A stretch of DNA of 64,000 nucleotides from Pseudomonadota bacterium (lineage in GTDB: Bacteria; Pseudomonadota; Gammaproteobacteria; Burkholderiales; SG8-39). The notes beneath the pieces are model-generated. The model was not told where the DNA came from. It searched no databases and saw only the letters and a program-made list of their open reading frames with translations. Of this stretch, positions 42,950 to 52,684 are shown in pieces. Position numbers and translations under genes: made by a program. The stretch is taken from contig JAQBXT010000001.1 in the NCBI GenBank assembly GCA_027624175.1, positions 1 to 64,000 on the forward strand. The letters are read 5' to 3'. Positions within the stretch are counted from its first letter, which is position 1; each line of letters starts with the position of its first letter.

Positions 42950-43140
42950 AGTGGACCGACACGCTGGACATCGCCATTGCCCTGAGCGAAAAATACCCCG
43001 ATACGGACCCCAAGGCGGTGCGCTTTACCGACCTGTACCAGTGGGTGCTGCAGCTCCCCGGGTTCGACGACGATCCGAAGCGCTGCGGCGAGAAGATCCT
43101 GGAAGGCATCCAGATGGCCTGGATCGAGGAGGCGGAGTGA
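42946..43140 (+). CDS. iscX: Fe-S assembly protein IscX
   Basis: This 64-residue acidic protein begins [22 protein letters not shown], then [38 protein letters not shown], the complete IscX (YfhJ) family. It binds IscS and iron and moderates desulfurase activity. It is coupled to fdx by an ATGA overlap and to the following damaged gene by a GTGA overlap. Confidence 0.96.
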   Translation: MKWTDTLDIAIALSEKYPDTDPKAVRFTDLYQWVLQLPGFDDDPKRCGEKILEGIQMAWIEEAE

Positions 43141-43546
43141 GCATGCTGGGCGAGCGTCTGGCGCGCGCATTTGCCGGCCGCAAGGTCCTCGAGCTGCGCG
43201 GCGGCGACAGCCGGTGGACAGCAGCGTTTGCCGATCGCGCCGCCCAGGTCACCACGCACGAGCTCGTCGGCGAAGACTTTGCGCTGCCGGATTTCGGCCG
43301 CCGCCACGACGCGCTGTTCGCGGCCTCGTGGTGGTCCCAGGTGCCCGCCGAGTGCCTGGATGCATATGTTTGCAGCAAGCGGTCGCCGCGGTGGCGCCGG
43401 GGGCTCTGATGGCGATCGTAGGCGAGCGCGGCGGCGGCGCGCCCACGGAAAGCGAATTGATTCGCCGCGCCTCGCGCTACGGCTGGGGTGCGAACGTCGA
43501 ACTGCTGCCGGACTACTGGCTATTGACCTGGTGGGCGCCGCGCTGA
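43137..43546 (+). pseudogene. small SAM-methyltransferase-like protein with a frameshift
   Basis: The GTG at 43137 (GTGA overlap with iscX) opens a frame reading MLGERLARAFAGRKVLELRGGDSRW (a motif-I-like strand and loop) up to AECLDAY at about 43365. It then runs off-frame to a stop at 43409. The expected continuation, LQQAVAAVAPGALMAIVGERGGG through NVELLPDYWLLTWWAPR, lies in another frame from about 43372 to 43546. Removing two bases of GCATATGTTTGCAG restores one 135-residue reading. It is a short class I methyltransferase-like protein without a known role. The shift may be real decay or a sequence error. Confidence 0.65.
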
Positions 43547-43562
43547 GCGCGCCCGCAGCGCG

Positions 43563-44153
43563 CTACTTCGCGCGGTACTTGCCCCACAGTTCATCCAGCC
43601 GCGGGTAGCGGCCGCAGCCAGTGACATAGAAGTGGTAGCGCGCAGGATTCTTCTTGTAGTAGTCCTGGTGATAGTCCTCCGCCGGCCAGAACTCGCCCGC
43701 CGTCTCGATGGGCGTGAGGATTTTCTGCCTGAACGGCTTGTCCCTCTCCCATTTCGCTTTGGAGGCCTCGGCCAGGCGCTGTTGCTCGGCGTCGTGGGCG
43801 AAGATGCCCGGCCGGTACTGCGAGCCGTGGTCGCAGAACTGGCGGTCGATGTAGGTCGGGTCGTGATTCACCCAGAACGCCTCGAGCAACTTTTCGTAGC
43901 TCAGCTTCTTCGGGTCGTAGGTGACCTGCACCGCCTCGGTATGCCCGGTGCGCCCGGTCGACACCAGCGCGTAGCTGGGATTTCTCATCTGGCCGCCGGT
44001 GTAGCCGGAGACCGAGGACAGCACGCCAGGCAGCTTGTCCATGGCTTCCTCCAGGCACCAGAAGCAGCCGGCGGCGAACGTCGCCTTGGCGGTGTCCTGC
44101 GCATGCGCCAGCGCCGGAAACAGCAGCGCAAGTACCAGCACTATCCTTGTCAT
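43563..44153 (-). CDS. msrA: peptide-methionine (S)-S-oxide reductase MsrA, exported form
   Basis: This 196-residue MsrA repairs oxidised methionine. The active-site motif is FAAGCFWCLEEAMDKLPGV, followed by SVSGYTGGQ, YDPKKLSYEKLLEAFWVNHDPT and GSQYRPGIF. An N-terminal signal peptide (MTRIVLVLALLFPALAHAQ) indicates periplasmic location, so its reductant must come from a periplasmic thioredoxin-like donor. It lies 46 bases after ppiC on the same strand. Confidence 0.95.
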   Translation of the reverse strand: MTRIVLVLALLFPALAHAQDTAKATFAAGCFWCLEEAMDKLPGVLSSVSGYTGGQMRNPSYALVSTGRTGHTEAVQVTYDPKKLSYEKLLEAFWVNHDPTYIDRQFCDHGSQYRPGIFAHDAEQQRLAEASKAKWERDKPFRQKILTPIETAGEFWPAEDYHQDYYKKNPARYHFYVTGCGRYPRLDELWGKYRAK

Positions 44154-44199
44154 GGGGCGGCTCCTCGGTTCAGCCTTGGTCGCGCGGCAGGAGCGATCC

Positions 44200-45024
44200 T
44201 TACTCCACCTTCGCCTTCGCGCGCAGTTCGCGCACCAGGGCCTCGACCTTCTGCCGTGTCAGGCGCTGCTGGATCTGCGGCCGCACCTGCGCCAGCGGGG
44301 GAAAGTTCACCGCGCGCTGGTCCTCGAGCTGGATGACGTGGAATCCGAAGCGCGATTGCACCGGCGCGCTGGTGATCTGTCCCTTATCCAGTTTGACCAT
44401 GGCGTCGGAGAATGCCTTGTCGAATGCCGCCGGCACATTCCAGTCGAGGTCGCCGCCGCGCTCGCGCGTGCCCTCATCCTTGGAGGACTTGCGTGCCAGC
44501 TCGTCGAACTTGCCGCCTTTCTTCAGTTCCGCCAGCACGCGGTTCGCCTCTTCCGCGGACTCGAGGAGGATATGGCGCGCGTGGTACTCGGTGGCGCCGG
44601 TCTGAGTGCGCGCGCGGTCGTATTCCTGCTGCACGTCGGCGTCGGTCACCGCGTGCTTTTTCATGTATTCGTTGATGTAGGCGCCCACCAGCACTTCCTG
44701 GCGCGCCATCTCCAGCTGCAGCAGCACGTCCTGGCGCTTGGCGATGCCGTTGCGCGCGGCCTCCTGCGCCACCAGCTCGCGGTTGATCAGGTCCTCGCGC
44801 ACCGCGCCGCGTGTCTGGTCGTTGTCCGGCGCACCGCGCGCGACCTGCTGGCGCAGCATGAATTCGAGCCGCGAGCGCGGGATCGCGGTGCCGTTCACGG
44901 TGGCAACCGGCCCGCTGGCGGATTTGGCGGCAGGTTTGGCGCCGGGTTTGTCCGCTGCCGGCTGTGCCAGTGCGGGCAGTGCGAACGCTGCGGCCGCCGC
45001 AAGGGCGAGAAGACGGAAAGTCAT
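44200..45024 (-). CDS. parvulin-type peptidyl-prolyl isomerase, periplasmic
   Basis: This 274-residue foldase has a Sec signal (MTFRLLALAAAAAFALPALAQ), a SurA/PrsA-like N-terminal chaperone region (VNGTAIPRSRLEFML ... INRELVAQEAARNG) and one PpiC domain (YHARHILLESAEEANRVLAELKKG through FGFHVIQLEDQR). It assists folding of outer-membrane and periplasmic proteins. It is third in the yciB-bolA-ppiC group common in betaproteobacteria. Confidence 0.93.
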   Translation of the reverse strand: MTFRLLALAAAAAFALPALAQPAADKPGAKPAAKSASGPVATVNGTAIPRSRLEFMLRQQVARGAPDNDQTRGAVREDLINRELVAQEAARNGIAKRQDVLLQLEMARQEVLVGAYINEYMKKHAVTDADVQQEYDRARTQTGATEYHARHILLESAEEANRVLAELKKGGKFDELARKSSKDEGTRERGGDLDWNVPAAFDKAFSDAMVKLDKGQITSAPVQSRFGFHVIQLEDQRAVNFPPLAQVRPQIQQRLTRQKVEALVRELRAKAKVE

Positions 45025-45062
45025 TCGATGCCTTTCAACTGAGTGGAAATAGGGGCGCGCCC

Positions 45063-45341
45063 TTATGCACCCGCCCCCGGCTCGTCCGGGGCGCGTGCGG
45101 TGATGGCGAGCGCGTGGATCGGGTGCTGCATCATCTCGCCGAGCGCCTGGTACACCAGGCGGTGGCGCGCCAGGGTCGGCTTACCGGCGAACGCTTGCGC
45201 GACGATGATCAGGCGCCAGTGCGTGCCGCCGCCCTCGCGATAACCGGCGTGGCCGCGGTGTCGCTCGCTTTCGTCTTCGAGTTCGAGCACCTGGGGCTGC
45301 AGGGAGGCAAGGCGGGCGCGAATCTGTTCCGCGGTGCTCAT
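45063..45341 (-). CDS. bolA: BolA family protein
   Basis: This 92-residue BolA-fold protein has the N-terminal helix STAEQIRARLASLQPQVLELEDES, HAGYREGGGTHWRLIIVAQAF and the signature LARHRLVYQALGEMMQHPIHALAI. BolA proteins pair with monothiol glutaredoxins in Fe-S handling and act as stress regulators. The start overlaps the yciB stop by four bases. Confidence 0.94.
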   Translation of the reverse strand: MSTAEQIRARLASLQPQVLELEDESERHRGHAGYREGGGTHWRLIIVAQAFAGKPTLARHRLVYQALGEMMQHPIHALAITARAPDEPGAGA

Positions 45342-45883
45342 GGCTTGGTTCCGGATTCGTCGACGTATTTGTACAGGACCAGCACCTGCACCGCGATGAA
45401 CACCAGCATGAACCCGGTCAATCCCCAGAGCTTGAACTGCACCCAGAAAGCGAGGCTGAAGTTCTGCGCGATATAGAGGTTGAGAAATCCCATGAACACG
45501 AAGAACAGGATCCACGCGGTATTGAGGTGGCTCCAGACGCGAGCGGGCGCCGAGAAGCCTTTTTCCATCATGGCGCGAATGAGGTTCTTTTTCGCCACCA
45601 CCGGCGCCAGCGCCAGCACCACGGCGAACAGCCAGTACAAGGCGGTCGGCTTCCACTTGATGAATCGTTCCTCCTTGAGGAACAGGGTCAGTCCGCCCAA
45701 GATGATGATCAGCACCATCGAGACCAGCAGCAACTTTTCGACTTTCTTGTAGCGCAACCACACGTAGGCGACCTGCGCGATGGTGGCCGGAATGATCACG
45801 GCGGTGGCGGCATAGATGCTGTCCGTCCACACGTAGGTCGCGACGAACAGGATGACCGGGAACAGGTCGAAGAGGAACTTCAT
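45338..45883 (-). CDS. yciB: septation protein A / YciB family inner membrane protein
   Basis: This 181-residue protein has five hydrophobic helices and the family blocks MKFLFDLFPVILFVATY, KWKPTALYWLFAVVL and FVFMGFLNLYIAQNFS near the C-terminal half. It links cell-envelope synthesis and division in enterobacteria. It is the first gene of the yciB-bolA-ppiC unit. Confidence 0.95.
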   Translation of the reverse strand: MKFLFDLFPVILFVATYVWTDSIYAATAVIIPATIAQVAYVWLRYKKVEKLLLVSMVLIIILGGLTLFLKEERFIKWKPTALYWLFAVVLALAPVVAKKNLIRAMMEKGFSAPARVWSHLNTAWILFFVFMGFLNLYIAQNFSLAFWVQFKLWGLTGFMLVFIAVQVLVLYKYVDESGTKP

Positions 45884-45918
45884 GCGGCGGCGGCGATTCT
45901 ACCCCAGTGCGGCGGGCA

Positions 45919-46603
45919 CTACTTCCAGCCGCCAACCGCCTTGGTCGCCGTTTCGTTCAGCGGCCGGATCAGCAAGCCGGTGGCGGACACGTTCACGGCG
46001 TACTGCGCGCCGTCGGCCATTGGCGCGTACGCCGCGCTGCCGTACAGCGCATCGGCGAGCGGCAGCCAGCGCTGGTGCTCCTTGAGCAGCGCCCACAGGT
46101 CGAAGCCGGCGTCCGCCGGCAGCGCGTGCACCGTGCGCGGCGCGCTCTTTTCCTGCGCGGTATCGGCGTAGCGCCCGGCGACGCGCTCGAAGCGATACAG
46201 CGTATCCAGCCCGAGCACCGTTCCCATGCCCTTCCACTTGAGCACGCGCGCATCGATCTGCCACTCGTCGCCGCGCAGCTCGAAACGCCGCGCCGGCGCA
46301 GTGCTCGGCACCAGCAGTAGCTCAAAGCGCTTGGGCGCGATTTCGCGGAATACCGCGCGCGCCGCCTCCTGCTCCTTTGGTGAGCCGCGCGTAGCTGTGC
46401 AGGCCTGCGGCGAGCATCGCCCCGGCCGTGCCGAGGGCGGCGACGACCGCGGCGATCACCAGGAACACGATGCCGCTGCGGATCTGCCAGTCGCGCAGGC
46501 GGCTCACGGCTTCGACCAGCAGCAGCAGCGCGATCACGCCGCCGACGCCGGCGATGACGACCAGCACCGTTTCTGGACTGAGCGCGGCGATCCAGGCGGG
46601 CAT
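45919..46603 (-). pseudogene. membrane-anchored protein of unknown function with a +1 frameshift
   Basis: The upstream half (46322-46603) encodes two membrane helices (PETVLVVIAGVGGVIALLLLVEAVS and SGIVFLVIAAVVAALGTAGAML) then HSYARLTKG and an off-frame tail. In the next frame the sequence continues EQEAARAVFREIAPKRFELLLVPSTAPARRFELRGDEWQIDARVLKW to YAVNVSATGLLIRPLNETATK. Joining the frames by dropping one G from CCAAAGGAGCAG (about 46374-46380) gives one uninterrupted protein of about 228 residues. The C-terminal half would be periplasmic. I do not know its role. Confidence 0.8.
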
Positions 46604-46609
46604 CGGCGT

Positions 46610-47062
46610 CTAGCCCAGCAGCCCGCGTTCGCGGTGCCAGTCGATGATGGCCTGCCGCGGGTAGGCGCGAAAGCGCCGCTCGCCCTTGCCCTTGGGCACG
46701 GCGACCCAGGCCGCCTTGGAGTCGAGCAGGATGTGCTGGCGCTCCTTCGGGGTGGGCAATTTGGTGTCGATGGCGGAGGCGAACGGGTAGATCCATTCGG
46801 CCCAGCGGCGATCCCATACCCACAGCGCGCTGCCGCATTTCGGACAGAAATGGCGCTCGCCGCCGCCGCGCGTGGCGCGGTAGCTCCGGGTCCGGCCCTT
46901 GACCTTGAAGCTTGCCGCCTGGCCCATGATGTTCACTGCCGAGCCGCCGCCGCCCGCGGTCTTGCGGCAGATCGAGCAGTAGCAGTGCAGGTAGGGATAG
47001 GGCGTCCCGGATTCGACCGAAAAGCGCACGGCGCCGCAATGGCAGGAGCCCTTGAGTAGCAT
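46610..47062 (-). CDS. GFA family (glutathione-dependent formaldehyde-activating-like) protein
   Basis: This 150-residue zinc protein of the GFA/CENP-V fold has cysteines in KGSCHCGAVRF, YCSICRKTAG and HFCPKCGSALW. Members are mostly uncharacterised small-molecule (often thiol-adduct) enzymes. I use the MLLKGSCHCG methionine; a longer frame begins inside the divergent neighbour. Only 34 bases separate it from the AhpD-like gene. Confidence 0.88.
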   Translation of the reverse strand: MLLKGSCHCGAVRFSVESGTPYPYLHCYCSICRKTAGGGGSAVNIMGQAASFKVKGRTRSYRATRGGGERHFCPKCGSALWVWDRRWAEWIYPFASAIDTKLPTPKERQHILLDSKAAWVAVPKGKGERRFRAYPRQAIIDWHRERGLLG

Positions 47063-47096
47063 GCGGCTAATATACCGGGAACCCGTGGAGGACGAT

Positions 47097-47492
47097 GTGT
47101 CGCTGGTCACACTGATCGAATACGCCGATGCCAACGCCGAAGTGCGCGCGGTCTACGACGACATCATGCGCACGCGCGGCGTGGACTGGATCAACAATTT
47201 CTGGAAGGCACTCGCCAATGACCCGGCGCAGTTGCGACGCCAGTGGGAGACGGTGAAGCAGGTGATGGCGCCGGGCGCGCTCGATCCCCTGGTGAAAGAG
47301 ATGGTGTACGTGGCGGTCAGCGCCACCAACGGCTGCGAGTACTGCACCTACTCGCACACTGCGTCGGCGCGCAACAAGGGCATGAGCGACGCCATGCTGA
47401 TGGAATTGATGGCGGTGGTGGGACTCGCCAACGAAACAAACCGGCTCGCCAACGGGCTGCGCGTGCCCGTGGACCCGCGCTTCAAGCCCTAG
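47097..47492 (+). CDS. carboxymuconolactone decarboxylase/AhpD-like protein
   Basis: This 131-residue helical protein has the AhpD-type redox motif in NGCEYCTYSHTASARNKGMS (CxxC plus downstream His). Such proteins are peroxidase-like or uncharacterised disulfide reductants. GTG 47097 is preferred because GTGGAGGAC sits just upstream and the family begins with SLVTLIEYADA. The stop overlaps that of the convergent cysteine-dioxygenase-like gene through CTAG. Confidence 0.85.
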   Translation: MSLVTLIEYADANAEVRAVYDDIMRTRGVDWINNFWKALANDPAQLRRQWETVKQVMAPGALDPLVKEMVYVAVSATNGCEYCTYSHTASARNKGMSDAMLMELMAVVGLANETNRLANGLRVPVDPRFKP

Positions 47493-48067
47493 CGCGCACC
47501 CGAGCGGTCCCACAGGTTGGGCAGCGTCGCGTTGGCATAGCCGGAGACGAAATCGCGCGGTGCGCCGCTCGCCGCGTCGTAAGTATGGCGCCGCACGGCG
47601 CCGATGTTGGCGCCGTAGACGTGGATGCTCACCGCGGTCTGCGTCCCGGGGTTCGACACCACGTGGATGTCGCCGATGCGTGGCGAGACGCGGTCCACGT
47701 CGCCCGGCCGAACCGGATGGCGGCCAACGGACTTGAGCTCGCGCGAGTATTCCTCGCACAATTCTTCGCCGCGCAGCACGCCCACCAGGCCCCACACCGT
47801 GTGGTCGTGGATCGGGGTCTTCTGGCCGGGCATCCAGACGAAGCTCACGACCGAAAAACGCTCCATTGGGTCGCAGTGCAGCAGATATTGGCGATAGCCG
47901 TCGGGGGACGGTAGGGCGAACGCTTCCGGCAGCCAGTCGTCCTGCGCGATCAGGCCGCGCAACAACTTCTCGCCCTCGTCCAGCATGCGCTGCTCATCCG
48001 CGCCGTGGCGCTCGGCGAGCCGGGTCATGTCCTGGATGAAACTCCTCAGGCGCGCGAGGTTGCTCAT
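47489..48067 (-). CDS. cysteine dioxygenase-type thiol dioxygenase (cupin)
   Basis: This 192-residue cupin of the CDO type I family oxidises a small thiol such as cysteine or 3-mercaptopropionate to the sulfinate. The iron ligands are in TPIHDHTVWGLVGVLRGEE (two His) and SIHVYGANIG (third His). Regions RFSVVSFVWMPGQ and DVHVVSNPG-like strands support the barrel. Which thiol is used cannot be decided by eye. Confidence 0.85.
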   Translation of the reverse strand: MSNLARLRSFIQDMTRLAERHGADEQRMLDEGEKLLRGLIAQDDWLPEAFALPSPDGYRQYLLHCDPMERFSVVSFVWMPGQKTPIHDHTVWGLVGVLRGEELCEEYSRELKSVGRHPVRPGDVDRVSPRIGDIHVVSNPGTQTAVSIHVYGANIGAVRRHTYDAASGAPRDFVSGYANATLPNLWDRSGAR

Positions 48068-48085
48068 GCCTTAAGCTCCGGGGTC

Positions 48086-48979
48086 ATGAGCGCGATTCTA
48101 TCGCCCCGGCTCGGCATCCCGCTGCTGATGCTGCTCGCCACAATCTTCGCGGCCAACCACATCGCTGCGCGGCTGACCTTCGATCACGGCACCAGCATTG
48201 CCACGGCTGTCGCCGTGCGCTCCGGCGCGACCGCGCTGGTGATGGTCGGTTTGCTGCGCCTGCACGGGATCCCGATGGCGCTGCCGCGCGCGACGCTGGC
48301 GCGCGGCCTCGGCATCGGCTTGCTGGTCGCGGTGCAGAGTTTCTGCCTGTATTCCGCCGTGGCGGCCATCCCGGTGGCCCTGGCGCTGCTCGCGTTCAAC
48401 ACCTTTCCCATGTTGTTCGTGCTGCTCACCTGGGCTGCCGGCGGCGACAACCCGGGGCGGCGCGCCCTGGTGGCGATGCCGCTCGCGCTCGTCGGCCTGG
48501 TGCTGGCGCTGGACATCGTCGGCACGCTCGAGGCGATCGCCGGTCGCTGGGCCGAAATCGGCGTCGGCGTGGGCTGGGCGCTCGGTGCGTCCACCTCGTT
48601 TGCGCTGGTGCTGTTCCTCACCACGCGGCACCTCAAGGATGTCGACGGGCGGCTGCGCACGCTGCTCATGATGGGCGCGACCGCGGTGGCGGTGGGACTG
48701 GCCGGTGCGGCGAGCTCGACGCTTGCGCTGCCCGCGGACGGCACCGGCTGGTTGGGGCTGGTGCTGCTGACCGTGCTCTATGGCACCGCCATCACGGCCA
48801 TCTTCACGGTGGTGCCGCGCCTTGCGGCGGCGAGCAACACGGCGGCGCTCAATTTCGAGCCGATCGCGGCGCTGGCGCTCGGTTGGGCGATCATCGGCCA
48901 GTCGGTCGAGCTGCGCCAGCTGGTCGGCGCCTTCATCGTCGTCGGCGCGGTGATCCTCATCGGCACCAAGCGGCATTGA
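48086..48979 (+). CDS. EamA/DMT-superfamily transporter
   Basis: This 297-residue inner-membrane protein has ten hydrophobic segments arranged as two EamA repeats (LLMLLATIFAANHIAARLTF and ALGASTSFALVLFLTTRHLKDVDG as repeat starts). These proteins export amino acids, metabolites or drugs. The ATG at 48086 begins the homology. The ending EPIAALALGWAIIGQSVELRQLVGAFIVVGAVILI is typical. A REP hairpin cluster starts 14 bases after its stop. Confidence 0.92.
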   Translation: MSAILSPRLGIPLLMLLATIFAANHIAARLTFDHGTSIATAVAVRSGATALVMVGLLRLHGIPMALPRATLARGLGIGLLVAVQSFCLYSAVAAIPVALALLAFNTFPMLFVLLTWAAGGDNPGRRALVAMPLALVGLVLALDIVGTLEAIAGRWAEIGVGVGWALGASTSFALVLFLTTRHLKDVDGRLRTLLMMGATAVAVGLAGAASSTLALPADGTGWLGLVLLTVLYGTAITAIFTVVPRLAAASNTAALNFEPIAALALGWAIIGQSVELRQLVGAFIVVGAVILIGTKRH

Positions 48980-48992
48980 GCCGCGGGCCGAT

Positions 48993-49069
48993 GGCGTACG
49001 GTGGGCCATCGGCGTACGGTGGGCCATCGGCCCACCAAAGAAATTGTAGCGTGGGCCACTGGCCCACCC
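48993..49069. repeat. REP hairpin cluster upstream of the RAYT gene
   Basis: Three copies of the GTGGGCC core occur. An 18-base unit starting GGCGTACGGTGGGCC is duplicated in tandem (48993-49010, 49011-49028). The second completes a hairpin GGTGGGCC-ATC-GGCCCACC (49018-49036), and a third GTGGGCC-ACT-GGCCCAC lies at 49051-49067. Three-base loops are constant, as in the copies at 39.4 and 49.6 kb. Confidence 0.88.
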
Positions 49070-49108
49070 TCCTGTCAACCAAATGGCGCGCTGTGCGCTG
49101 TTCGGAGC

Positions 49109-49654
49109 ATGTCGATCTACCGGCGCGCCCGCGTTCCGGGCGCCTCGTACTTCTTCACCGTCAATCTGGAGGACCGGACCTCCCCCCTGCTGATTGAGCG
49201 CGTGGATGCGTTGAGGCAGGCGTTTGTGCTGACCAGACGCGAATTGCCATTTCTCATCGACGCGATCGTGATTCTCCCGGATCACCTGCATTGCATTTGG
49301 ACGTTGCCGGACAGCGACGATGATTTCCCGTCGCGCTGGCAACGGATCAAGGGGCGCTTTTCGCGTGCCTGTCCAGATGGCGAGACGATTACCGCGAGCC
49401 GCGGACGCAAGCGCGAACGCGGGATCTGGCAGCGCCGATACTGGGAGCATCTGCTGCGTGATGAGCTGGATTTCGCGGCCCATGTGGACTACATCCACTA
49501 CAACCCGGTAAAGCACGGCTACGCGGACCGAGTGCTCGACTGGACGCATTCGAGTTTTCATCGTTACGTGCGGGAGCAGACGTTACCGCCCGATTGGGGA
49601 GGGACTCGTGAAAGCCGATTGCCGCTAGGCGGCTACGGGGAGAGAAGCTCGTAG
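49109..49654 (+). CDS. REP-associated tyrosine transposase (RAYT)
   Basis: This 181-residue Y1-transposase-related protein has the N-terminal YRRARVPGASYFFTVNLEDR, the HUH motif in VILPDHLHCIWTLP, then RWQRIKGRFSR, GIWQRRYWEHLLRDE and the catalytic Tyr region HVDYIHYNPVKHGYADR. RAYTs cut and join single-stranded REP hairpins; they are usually single-copy, domesticated genes flanked by REPs, as here on both sides. It is intact and of normal length. Confidence 0.93.
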   Translation: MSIYRRARVPGASYFFTVNLEDRTSPLLIERVDALRQAFVLTRRELPFLIDAIVILPDHLHCIWTLPDSDDDFPSRWQRIKGRFSRACPDGETITASRGRKRERGIWQRRYWEHLLRDELDFAAHVDYIHYNPVKHGYADRVLDWTHSSFHRYVREQTLPPDWGGTRESRLPLGGYGERSS

Positions 49655-49673
49655 GGTGGGCCGTTGGCCCACC

Positions 49674-49680
<7 letters not shown>
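49648..49680. repeat. REP hairpin overlapping the ends of the RAYT and boxB genes
   Basis: CTCGTAGGGTGGGCC (49648-49662) and GGCCCACCCTACGAG (49666-49680) form a perfect 15-bp stem with a GTT loop. The left arm contains the RAYT stop region and the right arm the TAG of boxB. It can act as a transcription or decay barrier for both convergent genes. Confidence 0.9.
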
Positions 49681-51086
<1,406 letters not shown>

Positions 51087-51088
51087 GG

Positions 51089-52684
51089 CTAGACCCGCTC
51101 CTTGTTGAATTTGGCCTTCGCGCCGGTGCCGTACACCTTGAGCGCGCCCTGCTCGCCGACCGCATTGGGGCGGATGAAAATCCAGTTCTGCCAGGCCGAG
51201 AGGCGGCCGAAAATGCGCGTCAGCATGTTTTCCCGTCCGCTGAAGCGCAGGCTCGCCTCCATGCCGGTGAGCGCGTCCGGCGACAGGCTGGCGCGCTCCT
51301 CGATGGCGATGCGCACCTCGTCTTCCCAGTCGAGCTCGTCCGGCGTGGCGGTGACCAGGCCCAGCTTGCCCGCCGCCTTGGCGTCGTACACCCTGCCGCG
51401 CTCGAGCTCGGGCACCACGCCGCAGTAGCGCGCGCTCAGGCGCGCGTCGCCGCTCACCATCGGGTAAGTGCCGAAATTGAGCGCCGACAGGGCGAGGCCG
51501 GCGCCGTTCTCGGCGTCCAGCATGAAGCTGCGGTCGGCGGCCAGCGCCAGTTCCAGCAGCGTACCGGCGAAACACGACCCGGGTTCGATCACCGCGAACA
51601 TCGAGCGCGAGGACACGTCCAGCCGCGCGAGCGTGCGGCGCAGGTAACCCAGGGTCTCGCGCACGAACCAGTCGGCGGCATTCTTTTCGAGCAGCGCGTC
51701 GAGCTCCAGCACGCGCGCAATGTCGCCCTGGGTCTTGAGGATCCACAGCCCGAGCTCGAGCTGGTTGTGCCGCAGGTCGAGGATCGCGCGGTCCAGTTCC
51801 CGGGCGAGGCGCAGCGGATACCAGTCGGCGCTGCGCTCGAGCTTCACGTGTTCCGGCCCGCGCACGGTGATCTCCGCGGTGCCGGTTGCGGCATCGATGT
51901 GCACCTGCACGATGCGGTTTTCACCCAGCGGCGCAAGCGCCACGCCCAGGCCGCCGGGACGGTCGGAGCGCTGCGCAAGTTCCAGCGCGCGCGCCTTCAC
52001 GGCGTCCGCGAACTGCTGCGGCTTGGCCACATGGTCCACCAGCTTCCACTCCCTGGCGCGGTCGGCGCGCACCCCCTCGGCCGTGGTGCAGAACACGTCG
52101 GCGAGGTCGCGGCGCACTTTCCGCTTGTCAATGATGCGCGTCAGCCCGCCGGTGCCCGGCAGCACGCCGAGCAGCGGCACTTCGGGCAGGCTCACGGTGC
52201 TGGAGCGGTCATCCACCATCAGGATTTCGTCGCAGGCGAGCGCCAGCTCGTAGCCGCCGCCGGCGGTGGTGCCGTTCAGCGCGGCGAGGAACTTCAGCCC
52301 CGAATGCTCGCTCGCGTCCTCCAGACCGTTCCGGGTCTCGTTGGTGAACTTGCAGAAGTTCACCTTCCAGGCATGCGAGCTGGTGCCGAGCATGTAGATG
52401 TTGGCGCCCGAGCAGAACATGCGGCTCTTGCCGCTGGTGAGTACCACAGCCTGCACCTCGGGATGCTCGAAGCGGATGCGGTTCAGCGCGTCGTGCAGTT
52501 CGATGTCCACGCCCAGGTCGTAGGAATTGAGCTTGAGCTTGTAGCCGGGCGCGATGCCCTTGTCCTCGGCGATGTCGAGCGTTAGGGTGGCGAGCGGGCC
52601 GTCGCAGCCGAGCTTCCAGTGGTGGTAGTGCTCCGGTGCAGTGTCGAAGCCGACCTGCACGGCCATGTTTTCGGGTGCGTTCAT
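51089..52684 (-). CDS. boxC: 2,3-epoxybenzoyl-CoA dihydrolase BoxC
   Basis: This 531-residue protein of the crotonase superfamily hydrolytically opens the ring of 2,3-epoxybenzoyl-CoA to the C6 semialdehyde-CoA plus formate. The N-terminal half has the oxyanion-hole crotonase motifs (SRMFCSGANIYMLG, FLAALNGTTAGGGYELALACD, LPEVPLLGVLPGTGG). The second half is a diverged crotonase-like repeat ending AWQNWIFIRPNAVGEQGALK. The start overlaps the boxR stop (ATGA). It is the diagnostic gene of the aerobic benzoyl-CoA route. Confidence 0.96.
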   Translation of the reverse strand: MNAPENMAVQVGFDTAPEHYHHWKLGCDGPLATLTLDIAEDKGIAPGYKLKLNSYDLGVDIELHDALNRIRFEHPEVQAVVLTSGKSRMFCSGANIYMLGTSSHAWKVNFCKFTNETRNGLEDASEHSGLKFLAALNGTTAGGGYELALACDEILMVDDRSSTVSLPEVPLLGVLPGTGGLTRIIDKRKVRRDLADVFCTTAEGVRADRAREWKLVDHVAKPQQFADAVKARALELAQRSDRPGGLGVALAPLGENRIVQVHIDAATGTAEITVRGPEHVKLERSADWYPLRLARELDRAILDLRHNQLELGLWILKTQGDIARVLELDALLEKNAADWFVRETLGYLRRTLARLDVSSRSMFAVIEPGSCFAGTLLELALAADRSFMLDAENGAGLALSALNFGTYPMVSGDARLSARYCGVVPELERGRVYDAKAAGKLGLVTATPDELDWEDEVRIAIEERASLSPDALTGMEASLRFSGRENMLTRIFGRLSAWQNWIFIRPNAVGEQGALKVYGTGAKAKFNKERV

